Below are positions 8,639 through 16,896 of a DNA stretch of 51,634 nt, one piece after another. The notes under the pieces were generated by a model. The model was not told the origin of the DNA. It did not search any database and saw nothing but the letters and a program-made list of their open reading frames with translations. The translations under genes and the position numbers were made by a program. The DNA is from an uncultured Calothrix sp. (GTDB lineage Bacteria; Cyanobacteriota; Cyanobacteriia; Cyanobacteriales; Nostocaceae), in NCBI GenBank assembly GCA_937973965.1, contig CALJJQ010000037.1:1-51634 (forward strand). The letters run 5' to 3'. Numbering within the stretch: position 1 is the first letter of the stretch; every line of letters starts with the position of its first letter.

Positions 8639-8768
8639 TACAGCAGTCCGAGCGAGATTTGCGAAATCTTACATGTAGGGTTGTTAACGGTTGACAGTTG
8701 ACGGTTAACAGTAACCAGTCATCAGTCAACGACACGCTATTTTTCACGATTGAAATAGGATTGCTGTA
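8639..8768. mobile_element. MITE-like interspersed repeat, copy A
   Basis: A 130-bp unit from TACAGCAGTCCGAG to GGATTGCTGTA. The ends are imperfect inverted repeats (ACAGCARTCCGA outermost, with AAATCTTACATG-like and GTGAAAAATAGCGTG-like inner arms). The middle is built of GTTAACAGT and GTCATCAGTCA-type short units. Three further copies are at 13103-13219, 26023-26237 (reversed, interrupted) and 30758-30884. Confidence 0.75.
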
Positions 8769-8777
8769 ACAAGCATT

Positions 8778-9947
8778 TTACCTAGGACTTAATCGCCGAA
8801 TAATTAAAACACCCACCACAATGACTACCAAGGATAATACAGTTATTTGATTCACCCAACTAACTGTAAAAGTACCCAAATAACGGGAACCACTCAAAAT
8901 CGTATGTATTGCTGCCAAAATCAAGGCTGGTACACTCAACAAATGTAACTGTCGCCACCGTTTACCCAATTTTAACTGTAATCGGTCAAAACTTGTGACT
9001 GCCGCAGGTGTCATTAATCCCAAAGCGACAAAACCAGAAGCGATACCAACTTGCCAATTGAGTGGTAAAAACAGAAACTCTTGCCAATTCCAAGCGAGGG
9101 AGTGGTCTAACATGTGGGCTGTATGGGCTAATGCCAACACATAAGCACCCACACCTAACCCCCGACGGTATTTTAACAGGGTTCCCCACCACCGAGCAAC
9201 AGGACGGGCAATCAGAGCTAAAATTAGTAGAGCGATCGCACCATGTCCGGTATAGTCTACCATCGTGTCTGTCCGCCATAGGGTGATAATCCCAATCGTT
9301 AATGTCACCCATCTACCCATTCTAAACAATTGACTGCGCCGTTCCTGACTCAAAAATGATGCCGATCCACCTACCCCCAACATTATCGGTGCGGTTCCCA
9401 ATCCAAAGGCTAACATGGTGACAGCCCCATGTCGCCAATCCCCCCGTTCCGCTGCTTTAATTTGGGCAGCGTATAAAAAGCCACATGGTATCAATCCCCA
9501 TAACATTCCCAATAAAGCAGGTGTCCACCACCGGATTTGAGTTGATAGATTGCTCATTTGCTGTCCCAGTCGCTGGTGCAGTTTACCTTGAATCAGGGGA
9601 TGGAGAAAGGGAATAACGGGTAATAAATTGGGATTAATTTGTTGTAAACCAAACCAAATCAGCATTAAACCCGTCATAATAGCTAGCCACCGACGAATAT
9701 CACTACCAATTCCAGCGATTTGTCCACTCGCAAGCACTACCGCACCTACTCCACCAATAGCTGCACCAACTAGGGTATAACTTATCACCCGTCCCAAATT
9801 TAGGAGAATTTGAAAGCGCAGATTATCAAAGCGAGTTTGATTCTGACTAGATAGGGAAAAAGCCACCGCGAGGGGACCACACATTCCCAAGCAGTGGCCA
9901 AAACTACCCAGAAATCCCAACAGGAAAATGAGCCAGAGATCAAGCAT
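8778..9947 (-). CDS. TauE/SafE-DsbD-like membrane protein fused to an MsrQ-like heme-binding domain
   Basis: A 389-residue polytopic protein. The N-terminal ~245 residues fit the UreH/DsbD_2 type of sulfite exporter (COG2836): FGHCLGMCGP with C19 and C23, and WGLIPCGFLY with C155. That cysteine pattern is shared with DsbD-like thiol or metal carriers. Residues ~260-389 resemble the ferric-reductase-like core of MsrQ/YedZ: HTAHMLDH (H275, H278), 'MTPAAVTSFDRLQLKLGKRW', H335 and H348, as expected for heme-ligating helices. Such a fusion suggests electron or metal traffic across the membrane. Its start lies 19 bases after the stop of the His-rich secreted protein, indicating an operon. The transported species is inference. 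Confidence 0.8.
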   Translation of the reverse strand: MLDLWLIFLLGFLGSFGHCLGMCGPLAVAFSLSSQNQTRFDNLRFQILLNLGRVISYTLVGAAIGGVGAVVLASGQIAGIGSDIRRWLAIMTGLMLIWFGLQQINPNLLPVIPFLHPLIQGKLHQRLGQQMSNLSTQIRWWTPALLGMLWGLIPCGFLYAAQIKAAERGDWRHGAVTMLAFGLGTAPIMLGVGGSASFLSQERRSQLFRMGRWVTLTIGIITLWRTDTMVDYTGHGAIALLILALIARPVARWWGTLLKYRRGLGVGAYVLALAHTAHMLDHSLAWNWQEFLFLPLNWQVGIASGFVALGLMTPAAVTSFDRLQLKLGKRWRQLHLLSVPALILAAIHTILSGSRYLGTFTVSWVNQITVLSLVVIVVGVLIIRRLSPR

Positions 9948-9966
9948 AATTAGTAGGAAAGAAAAG

Positions 9967-10449
9967 TTACTTGACTTCGACGATCACCGTATCTGCGATC
10001 GCTTTCCCATTATGAACAAAATCAGCGTGATTATTAGCATTTAAAGTCACTTTGATCCTGTTTTTCCCAGGGGGAAGTTGCTCGATATAGTACCAATAAC
10101 TATACAAACGAGTCAGTTTGCGATCGTTGATGTAGATATGAGCGTGTCCTTCCCCCAAGCGGGGATTGGTATTGACAGATTCTGGAGCAAAGCGGAAATT
10201 AGTCACCTGTGCTTGCAAATTCCAACCTTTTTTTGCGTCCGGTGTCACAGATAACTTAATTGTGGGAACTGGTTGACCGGGGGGAATCGTAATTTGTTCA
10301 TGGTGGTGATGTTTGCGATTCCCTCCAGGTGTTGATTGATGGTGGTGGGGAGGGGTATTGGTATCAGCAAAACTGCGTCCAGCAAGTATTGAAACAGCGA
10401 GGCTAGTTGCACATAATGTTGTACACAGAATAATCGGTTGGATTCTCAT
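9967..10449 (-). CDS. Secreted histidine-rich protein, putative metal-binding
   Basis: A 160-residue protein with an N-terminal signal segment (residues ~5-28, ending near ILAGRSFAD). The mature start is rich in histidine: PPHHHQSTPG and RKHHHHEQ. The remainder is a beta-sandwich-like domain with GHAHIYINDRKLTRLYSYW and 'ADFVHNGKAI', reminiscent of periplasmic metal- or copper-handling domains, though I cannot name the family securely. The ATG at 10449 is preferred to a TTG at 10461. It precedes the TauE-MsrQ fusion in the same direction, and a sensor kinase gene diverges from it 115 bases away. Periplasmic metal binding is inferred. Confidence 0.75.
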   Translation of the reverse strand: MRIQPIILCTTLCATSLAVSILAGRSFADTNTPPHHHQSTPGGNRKHHHHEQITIPPGQPVPTIKLSVTPDAKKGWNLQAQVTNFRFAPESVNTNPRLGEGHAHIYINDRKLTRLYSYWYYIEQLPPGKNRIKVTLNANNHADFVHNGKAIADTVIVEVK

Positions 10450-10563
10450 AACTTGCAACAACTATTGGCATCCAGAAATTATGATGAATCGTCATACTTG
10501 TCAAAAGACATCCTGTCGTAGAAGTCAAATCCATCCTACTAGCTAGAATTCGCAAGGAAAAAA

Positions 10564-11664
10564 ATGTATCGCATCAAATCCCTATCCCTCGCTTCCCGTT
10601 TATTTCTCTCCCATTTAGTTGTCATGGTGGTGGGAGTTGCAAGCTTGGTGGTAATGAGTCGGATTTTTTCACCGCAGTTTTTTGTGTTGCATTTACAACA
10701 TCTGGAAAGCCGGGGGATGAGGTTAGTTGGTATTCGCGGTGAATTGGTACAGGGATTTGAGTTAGCATGGCGACGTAGCACATTTTGGTCAGTATTAGTT
10801 GGTGCAATAACTGCTGGTGGTTTGAGTTGGTGGGTATGTCAACGGATTCTACAACGCTTAAGCGAGATGGAAAAAATCACCCAGGAATTTGCTGCGGGAA
10901 AATTTGATACCCGTTTACCGGCTTCAGAGATTCCGGAATTTCGTCAACTGAGCTACAGTTTTAATCGCATGGCGGATAGTATCCAAAATATTGAAAGTCG
11001 TCGTCGTGATTTAATTAGTGATATGAGTCATGAACTCCGCACACCATTGACGGTAATGCGGGGATATTTAGAAGAATTAGCTGATGGCAATCAAGAACCA
11101 AACCCGCAGATATATACACAATTAATTCGGGAAACGAAACGTTTAGAAAGATTAGTTAATGATTTGCAGGAACTTTCTAAAGCTGAGGCTGGTTATTTAC
11201 CCATTCAACCCAAACCAATTAATTTACATCCCCTATTAGTATCTCTAGTAATTAAATTTCGAGAGCAATTATTAGAAGATGGACCAACCCTGGAATTACA
11301 ATCGCCAGGGAATTTACCTGTAGTGATGGCTGATGTTGACCGGGTAGAACAGATATTAATTAATCTGATTGGCAATGCAATCCGTTATACACCTACTGGC
11401 AAAATTATAGTTAGCACCCATAGGGATAAAAATTATCTTTGGATTACGATTGAGGATACGGGAATCGGTATCGCAGCCGATGATTTACCCCACGTGTTTG
11501 AACGATTTTGGCGAGCCGATAAATCACGCGATCGCAATTTTGGCGGCACGGGTATTGGTTTAGCTATTACTAAATGTTTGGTAGAACTACAAGGCGGCAA
11601 AATTGAAGTAGAAAGCCAGTTACATGTTGGTAGTAAGTTCCGTTTTTGTCTACCCCTAGCATAA
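10564..11664 (+). CDS. HAMP-containing sensor histidine kinase
   Basis: A 366-residue membrane kinase: transmembrane helix ~11-32, short periplasmic loop ~33-70, second helix ~74-92, HAMP ~92-146, dimerisation domain with phospho-accepting H156 (SDMSHELRTPLTVMRGYLEE), and an ATPase domain with N-box 'QILINLIGNAIRYTP', G1 IEDTGIGIA, F-box VFERFWRAD and G2 GGTGIGLAI. It resembles BaeS/CusS-type kinases. AAGGA lies five bases before the ATG. No response regulator is adjacent, so it is an orphan here. Divergence from the His-rich/TauE-MsrQ pair suggests a periplasmic metal or redox cue, by context only. The periplasmic loop is short, at ~38 residues. Confidence 0.93.
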   Translation: MYRIKSLSLASRLFLSHLVVMVVGVASLVVMSRIFSPQFFVLHLQHLESRGMRLVGIRGELVQGFELAWRRSTFWSVLVGAITAGGLSWWVCQRILQRLSEMEKITQEFAAGKFDTRLPASEIPEFRQLSYSFNRMADSIQNIESRRRDLISDMSHELRTPLTVMRGYLEELADGNQEPNPQIYTQLIRETKRLERLVNDLQELSKAEAGYLPIQPKPINLHPLLVSLVIKFREQLLEDGPTLELQSPGNLPVVMADVDRVEQILINLIGNAIRYTPTGKIIVSTHRDKNYLWITIEDTGIGIAADDLPHVFERFWRADKSRDRNFGGTGIGLAITKCLVELQGGKIEVESQLHVGSKFRFCLPLA

Positions 11665-11687
11665 TTTGTTCAAAAGTTATGTTAGAC

Positions 11688-11714
11688 CATGATTTTCAAT
11701 ATCACAAAATCATG
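11688..11714 (+). terminator. Weak hairpin after the sensor kinase
   Basis: CATGATTTT at 11688-11696 pairs with AAAATCATG at 11706-11714, 24 bases past the kinase stop. The stem is AT-rich and has no following T-run, so termination is possible but unproven. Confidence 0.4.
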
Positions 11715-11931
11715 ATGAATGCATTATATTAGTTTTTCAAAAATTCTAACTTACACAACTACCATAATTTCTCTTGAGGGTACATAATACTAAAAGTCCT
11801 ATTGCTACGTTCAAATTTATTCATAGTGTACTGTGACAGTCGCGTAAGTCATGAATATAAAGACGCAGCAATTATTCTTATCAATCGCTACGTCTGTAAA
11901 CACATTAAATCCCTATCACATTTTTTCCAGG

Positions 11932-12696
11932 TTATTTATTGACAGCCACCAAAGCTGTCTTCCGTCGTGCATAAACCATACTTCCAAAACCAAAAATCAT
12001 CATTGCTCCTAATGTCCCAGGTTCCGGTGTTTTCTTCGTATTCATTACTTTAATTTGAAATGCTAAAGCCGAATTATTCGGACGAGTTCCAGTCCACTCA
12101 AATTTAGCCTGACCTGTCAAAGTAAAAGGTTGAGTTAAACCACTAATTTTGAAATAATCAATATCACTACCTCCAACTCCCGTCGAAGATGTGCTACCGA
12201 TAGAAACACTATTCAAGAACAAGTTATTTAGAAATACGGAACTATTGTTCGCTGCACGAGTGCGTAAATAAATATCAGTTGCATTTCCAATTACACTTGC
12301 ACTTAAAGTTTGACCACCTAAAATATAGCTGATATTATTTCCATCGTAACTCAAAGAAAAATCGACAAATTCACCACTGGTCCAAACTCTATTGCCAACA
12401 GTAATTGGTGTACCTCCAACTAAACCAGTATTATTACTATTGGGTACAATTGGATTGTTGATACTAAATTCTTGATTACCTGCTTGTGCCCGATTGTCAC
12501 CAATCCGACCTTCCGCAACAAATACTTCACTGAATTTACCCGTCAGAATCCCATTATTAAAATCTGCATCTGTATAGCCACTAAGAGCGGTAAAAGAGAC
12601 AGCACTTGCAGAAGAAGGAGTGCTGATTAATCCAACTGCTGCTAATCCTAATCCGAAAAATACCTTTGTTATAGTTGAGTTTTTAATTGCTAACAT
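11932..12696 (-). CDS. PEP-CTERM sorting-domain exported protein
   Basis: A 254-residue exported protein. The N-terminus is a signal peptide (hydrophobic ~8-24, ending near ASAVS). The C-terminus has the complete PEP-CTERM tail: KTPEPGTLGAMMIFGFGSM followed by VYARRK, i.e. the PEP motif, a hydrophobic helix and a basic end. In known systems exosortase cuts this tail. The body is a beta-rich, Asn/Ser/Thr-rich domain without visible catalytic residues, fitting a surface or matrix protein. AAGGA precedes the start. A small gene begins upstream in the same direction. No exosortase is in the window. Confidence 0.88.
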   Translation of the reverse strand: MLAIKNSTITKVFFGLGLAAVGLISTPSSASAVSFTALSGYTDADFNNGILTGKFSEVFVAEGRIGDNRAQAGNQEFSINNPIVPNSNNTGLVGGTPITVGNRVWTSGEFVDFSLSYDGNNISYILGGQTLSASVIGNATDIYLRTRAANNSSVFLNNLFLNSVSIGSTSSTGVGGSDIDYFKISGLTQPFTLTGQAKFEWTGTRPNNSALAFQIKVMNTKKTPEPGTLGAMMIFGFGSMVYARRKTALVAVNK

Positions 12697-12750
12697 TTCG
12701 CTTGTATCCTTGGAATTAAAAATTAATTACAAACTTCTGATTATTATTAA

Positions 12751-12996
12751 TTAACCTGGAAAGATTGTTTGATTATCCTCAGAATAACTACTTAATTTCA
12801 GCTTTCGATTGATAGATACTTTCCCGATTATTTTACCTTCACAAAATAATTGAACTCTCTCAATTGTTTTGTTAGCTGCCTTATCACTCCAGTTTAAGCA
12901 AGTGATTTTTACTTGTCTACACCATTCAACAGAATTTATCAAAACTTCGTCTCTTAATGATTTTTTATTACTAGCTACTCCAGAAAAGTCAAACAT
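12751..12996 (-). CDS. Small hypothetical protein upstream of the PEP-CTERM gene
   Basis: An 81-residue frame with GGAAG eight bases before its ATG. The sequence is mixed charged/hydrophobic with three cysteines (in EWCRQV, ITCLNW, LFCEGK) and beta-strand-like segments such as 'KIIGKVSINRKLKL'. I do not recognise it. It ends 54 bases before the PEP-CTERM start and points the same way, so the two could share a transcript. Confidence 0.5.
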   Translation of the reverse strand: MFDFSGVASNKKSLRDEVLINSVEWCRQVKITCLNWSDKAANKTIERVQLFCEGKIIGKVSINRKLKLSSYSEDNQTIFPG

Positions 12997-13102
12997 TAAT
13001 TATCTTCCCGCATATCCTCACAATTCCAGTACTCTGCAACAGTACAAACACACAAATCAAACATCTCAAACAATAATTTTTTATCTAGTTAGCAAACAAT
13101 TG

Positions 13103-13219
13103 ACAGTAGTCCGAGCGGGATTTGTGAAATCTTACATGTAGGTTTTTGTTAACGGTTAACAGTCACCAGTCATCAGTCAACAGCACGCTATTTTTCACGA
13201 CTTAAATCGGATTGCTGTA
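13103..13219. mobile_element. MITE-like interspersed repeat, copy B
   Basis: A 117-bp unit, same orientation as copy A, from ACAGTAGTCCGAG to GGATTGCTGTA, with the same inner blocks (AAATCTTACATGTAGG; GTCACCAGTCATCAGTCAAC; CACGCTATTTTTCACGACTT). Confidence 0.75.
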
Positions 13220-13679
13220 TAAACAGTTATCAAATAAATACCCGAAAAAACACAGACTTTTACCCCTCAAAGAATAAGATTATTCCCTAATCCATCAAAA
13301 ATCAGTAAAAACTCGGAGGAGATTTTCTTTCAAAACCGAAAAACGCAGAGATTCAATTATTTATTAATGACACAAACTAGTTAAACCAGGGTAAATACGG
13401 AAAAGACTACCCTTGACCCAACCACAACGCTACTTAAGCTATTCTTAATCATAAATTAACCTAAAATTATTTTTTAAATAATTTAAATAAAAATATTTAT
13501 TTATTAAAGTTTTATTGCGTATTGCAAGGTAGAATAACAAAAAATTAACTTATCCAAGTGCCAGATTATGGAGCGCTCTGCTTCTCCTGGTGGCTTCAGT
13601 AGGAAATTACACTTATAATTGTGTCCGTAAAATATTCACATAGACGACTTTAACAAATACTGAAAAAATACTATTATTC
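13220..13679. other. Gene-free upstream region of the MFS gene
   Basis: About 460 AT-rich bases without a convincing frame. Direct runs of ATTTAAATAAAAATATTTATTTATTAAA near 13480-13510 make it very bendable. It should carry the promoter of the transporter. Nothing else seen. Confidence 0.4.
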
Positions 13680-13688
13680 TTGCTGCTT

Positions 13689-15167
13689 ATGGATTCGGCT
13701 CAGATTGAAACCCCTTCCCTTGCCATTTCCGATTTAACTCCGACTTCTACCATCAACAGCCATACCTCAAGCATTACATCATCTTCCCCAAGCAAAGCAT
13801 TTTCATCCATCAACCATAAATCAGCCCGAACCAGCCTACGTGCTTCTACGATAGATGCGGTTTTTGCGGTAGTTTTTGGACTAGCAACCAGTGGAATTCT
13901 GCTGAATAATTTCTTGCTGGAATTGGGTGCGGGAGCAATGGTATTTGGGACTCTATCGGCAATTCCGATGGTAGTTCATGCTTGTCAACCCATTGGTGCT
14001 TATTTTTCGGAACGAGTCAGTAGTCGGTTTAGTTTTGCCATTTGGACATACGGGGTTTCGCGATCGCTCTGGATAATTCTTGCCGTGGGAATCGTACTGG
14101 AGCAAACTGGAAAAATCGAATCGGGTATATTAATCAATTTAACTATAGGAATAGTTTTACTGAGCCATTTCCTGGGTAGTTTGGGAAACCCATCCTGGTT
14201 GAGTTGGATGGCGATGATTGTACCGCGACGGTTACGGGGTCGTTATTTTGGCATTCGTAATAGTGTTGCGAGCTTGACTAATTTAATTTGTGTACCGATT
14301 GCTGGATTTATTGTGTCCCATTGGTATGGGGGAACTCGCGCAGGTTTTGGGGTTGTCCTTGGTTTGGGAATTGTTTGTGGAATTATTAGTTTGGGTTGTC
14401 AGTATTTTAAGCGTGATATTAACCCACAGGTGCAAAATTCTTTCCGTATTCACCTGAATTCCTCTTCTGCGAACAGAGAAACGACACCAGAAACACCAGA
14501 AACACCTTTAATACCAACGATTTTGGCTGACACCAACTTCATGACCTTCTTGGTTTATGTGGGTGTGTGGATGTTTGCCGTGAGTTTAAGTAACCCGTTT
14601 TTTCAACTTTATATGTTGGATACCCTGAATCTAAATGTGGGTTGGGTAACTATTTACACTAGCGTTCAAGCTGCTGCAACTTTGATATTAATGATTTTTT
14701 GGGGTCGATTGGCGGATCGGATTGGTAATCGTTCAATTTTATTTTTTGTTGGTATATTGATGGCGGTTATCCCGGTATGTTGGTTGGGAGTTGGTCAAAC
14801 TAATGTCGATTTATGGTTATGGTTACCTCTACTACATATATTTACTGGTGGGACAGGAGCTGCCATTGAATTGTGTACCAATAATCTCCAATTAGGGATT
14901 GCACCTATTAAAAATCAAGCCAAATATTTTGCAGTTGCAGCTGCGGTTACGGGTGTTTGTGGTGCTTGTGGGACGACTTTGGGGGGATTTATCGCTTCCC
15001 ATTTACACTGGGGAGGATTACCGGGATTGTTTTTGATTTCAGCTGCGGTACGGATGCTAGCTTTGACTCCATTGGTAATGATTCAAGAACCCCAGCGTCA
15101 ATCTGTAAGTGAGATTTTACAGGGGTTAATGGATAGAAAATTCAGTTTAGTGAAAAAGGGTGTTTAA
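13689..15167 (+). CDS. Major facilitator superfamily transporter
   Basis: A 492-residue protein. A Ser/Thr-rich cytoplasmic tail of ~50 residues precedes about 12 hydrophobic helices. A loop of ~50 polar residues (around 250-290) lies between the two six-helix halves. MFS-type loop motifs are visible: RRLRGRYFGIRN between helices 4 and 5, and GRLADRIGNRS after helix 8, the usual conserved G-x-x-x-D-R pattern. The substrate is not deducible; efflux or sugar uptake are both possible. A TTG at 13680 is in frame upstream; the ATG at 13689 is preferred. No partner gene is adjacent. Confidence 0.88.
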   Translation: MDSAQIETPSLAISDLTPTSTINSHTSSITSSSPSKAFSSINHKSARTSLRASTIDAVFAVVFGLATSGILLNNFLLELGAGAMVFGTLSAIPMVVHACQPIGAYFSERVSSRFSFAIWTYGVSRSLWIILAVGIVLEQTGKIESGILINLTIGIVLLSHFLGSLGNPSWLSWMAMIVPRRLRGRYFGIRNSVASLTNLICVPIAGFIVSHWYGGTRAGFGVVLGLGIVCGIISLGCQYFKRDINPQVQNSFRIHLNSSSANRETTPETPETPLIPTILADTNFMTFLVYVGVWMFAVSLSNPFFQLYMLDTLNLNVGWVTIYTSVQAAATLILMIFWGRLADRIGNRSILFFVGILMAVIPVCWLGVGQTNVDLWLWLPLLHIFTGGTGAAIELCTNNLQLGIAPIKNQAKYFAVAAAVTGVCGACGTTLGGFIASHLHWGGLPGLFLISAAVRMLALTPLVMIQEPQRQSVSEILQGLMDRKFSLVKKGV

Positions 15168-15996
15168 CCTCATTCCCTACCCTTGCTAGAAGACTTTTTC
15201 TAGAGACCTCATTGCTGATAAGTTAAGCTCATCAATCTTTTGTCAATAAGTAATAATGCTGAAAATATTGTCAAAATCTGGGTGAATAAACATGATTTTG
15301 AAGGATGTGATCGCTAAATTTTGAACCCATAATTTATTTTGGCGCAGAAAACGCAGTACAAAAGTGAATTTAATACTTCACCTTCACCCCACTTTTAAGG
15401 ATGTCTATTATTCGAAAAAGGATGATAGCCAGAAAGATTCTGGATATCCACCTAAATATGGGTAGCTATCTAGAAAAATTCTGTATGATGGGTGGATATT
15501 GGCGATATTCGGAAAAATTCTTGATATTATGACTAAATTATCTATAACGCTTGATTTGAATGGATTGTTTGGTGTGACAGACGGAAAATTTCCGTCTAAA
15601 TAAATAGTTATACAGCTCGATCCTTAGTGAGTTGGTTGCTTGAAGATTAGCCGTATCGCGAAGCTAAGGGCTAAAGCTATATCGCGGTTATCAACCAATT
15701 GTGCAATAAGATAGAGAAAGGGTACTTTTTATCCCCTCACCATTGGTAACAAGCTGAGATGCTCACTTATTTGTCAATAAGCAATAATGCTAAAATATTG
15801 GTCAAAATCAGCTTTAAAAACACTATTTTTGAGTTTGCGATCGCCTCATATGAAGAAGCATCATTTAATATCGTTTAATATTGTCCTCAAAAATGAGTAC
15901 GTAGCTAAATTTGATACTATATCTCTTCGCCAATTGATATTTTATTACTGTTGACAAAAAATTTTGTCTTAACTTGTCACGAATATAGAGACCAGA
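15168..15996. other. 830-bp gene-free gap with direct repeats and hairpins
   Basis: No coding frame of note. Two diverged copies of a ~110-bp block (15209-15318 and 15737-15846) share TTTGTCAATAAG, AATAATGCT and AAAATATTG and both end in a TGATCGC/GCGATCGC region. Between them lie a 9-bp stem (ATATCCACC 15444-15452 with GGTGGATAT 15491-15499), a perfect hairpin AGACGGAAA/TTTCCGTCT (15579-15597), and a nested fold (TTGGTTG 15632-15638 with CAACCAA 15692-15698, enclosing TTAGCC 15647-15652 with GGCTAA 15669-15674). It may encode a structured RNA or be remnants of a lost element. Confidence 0.5.
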
Positions 15997-16875
15997 TTAA
16001 AAACTGGATAAAGCAGCTAATTCTGCGGCTATTGGTGGGGGATTATAACCGTAACTAAAGGCTTGGGAACTATCAAGGGAAACGTCTTGGGGTCTTGGTG
16101 CAGCCATATTGACATCGGTTTGACGACAAGCTTGGAGGTGATGTTTTGGTAGTTGGAAAGCTTCCACCATCAATTGGCCAAATTCATAGCGAGAAATACG
16201 TTCCTTTCCCCCTAAATGTAGAATTCCCTGGATATTTTGGTTGAGTGCTAATAGTAATCCTGTAGCTGCGGTTGTCCCACTGACGGGTGTGCGATATTCG
16301 TCTATAAATAATTTTAAATCTTGACCTTGTTGAAGTGTGTGGATAAAACCTTGGATGAAACTAGTTGCGGTGGGGGTGGGATTCCCAAACATTAATGGCA
16401 TTCGACAAATCGTTGTTTGAGGATAAATTTCTAACATTCCTTGTTCCGCTAAAACCTTATGTTCACCGTATATATTGACAGGATTGACTGGATCGGTTTC
16501 TGCGTAGGGTGGATTTAATCCATCAAATACTAAATCTGTGGATGTAAATAGACAGGGAATTACTGCATCCGCACATAATTGGGCAATGTGACGGGAAGCT
16601 TGGACATTAATTGCGTAGGATTGGGTGGGATGATTTTGGCAATAATTAGGCTGGGATAAAGCCGCAGTATGAATAACTGCATCGGGTTGGATACTGAGAA
16701 ATAGGTTTTTGAGTTCCGATTCGTTGATCAGGTTGATTTTTGCTGATTTGACTCCGGGAATTTCTAAGGGATGAGCAAAATATGTGCCGTAGATATCCCA
16801 GGCTGATTGTAATTTTTGACACAAATGCCAGCCCAGGAAGCCACTAACCCCGGTGATGAAAATTTTACGTTTCAT
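15997..16875 (-). CDS. SDR-family sugar-nucleotide reductase (RfbD-like)
   Basis: A 292-residue extended short-chain dehydrogenase of the RmlD/RfbD type. The nucleotide-binding GVSGFLGWHL motif is at residues 8-17. The active site is VFDG..., then Y and K in 'VNIYGEHKVLAEQGML' (YxxxK, near residue 135). Such enzymes reduce dTDP-4-keto-rhamnose or related sugar nucleotides; MAT2B-like members also exist. The rest of the rhamnose pathway is not adjacent, so the exact substrate is uncertain. It lies 21 bases downstream of the HlyD-like gene in the same direction, suggesting co-transcription with an envelope export component. Confidence 0.8.
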   Translation of the reverse strand: MKRKIFITGVSGFLGWHLCQKLQSAWDIYGTYFAHPLEIPGVKSAKINLINESELKNLFLSIQPDAVIHTAALSQPNYCQNHPTQSYAINVQASRHIAQLCADAVIPCLFTSTDLVFDGLNPPYAETDPVNPVNIYGEHKVLAEQGMLEIYPQTTICRMPLMFGNPTPTATSFIQGFIHTLQQGQDLKLFIDEYRTPVSGTTAATGLLLALNQNIQGILHLGGKERISRYEFGQLMVEAFQLPKHHLQACRQTDVNMAAPRPQDVSLDSSQAFSYGYNPPPIAAELAALSSF

Positions 16876-16896
16876 GTTGTAGATATTGGATACAGC

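Noticed and set aside
8545-8770. CRISPR-like repetition of GTTAACAGT and GTCATCAGT units
   Set aside because: Units are short and contiguous without unique spacers of constant length; they belong to the MITE-like family.
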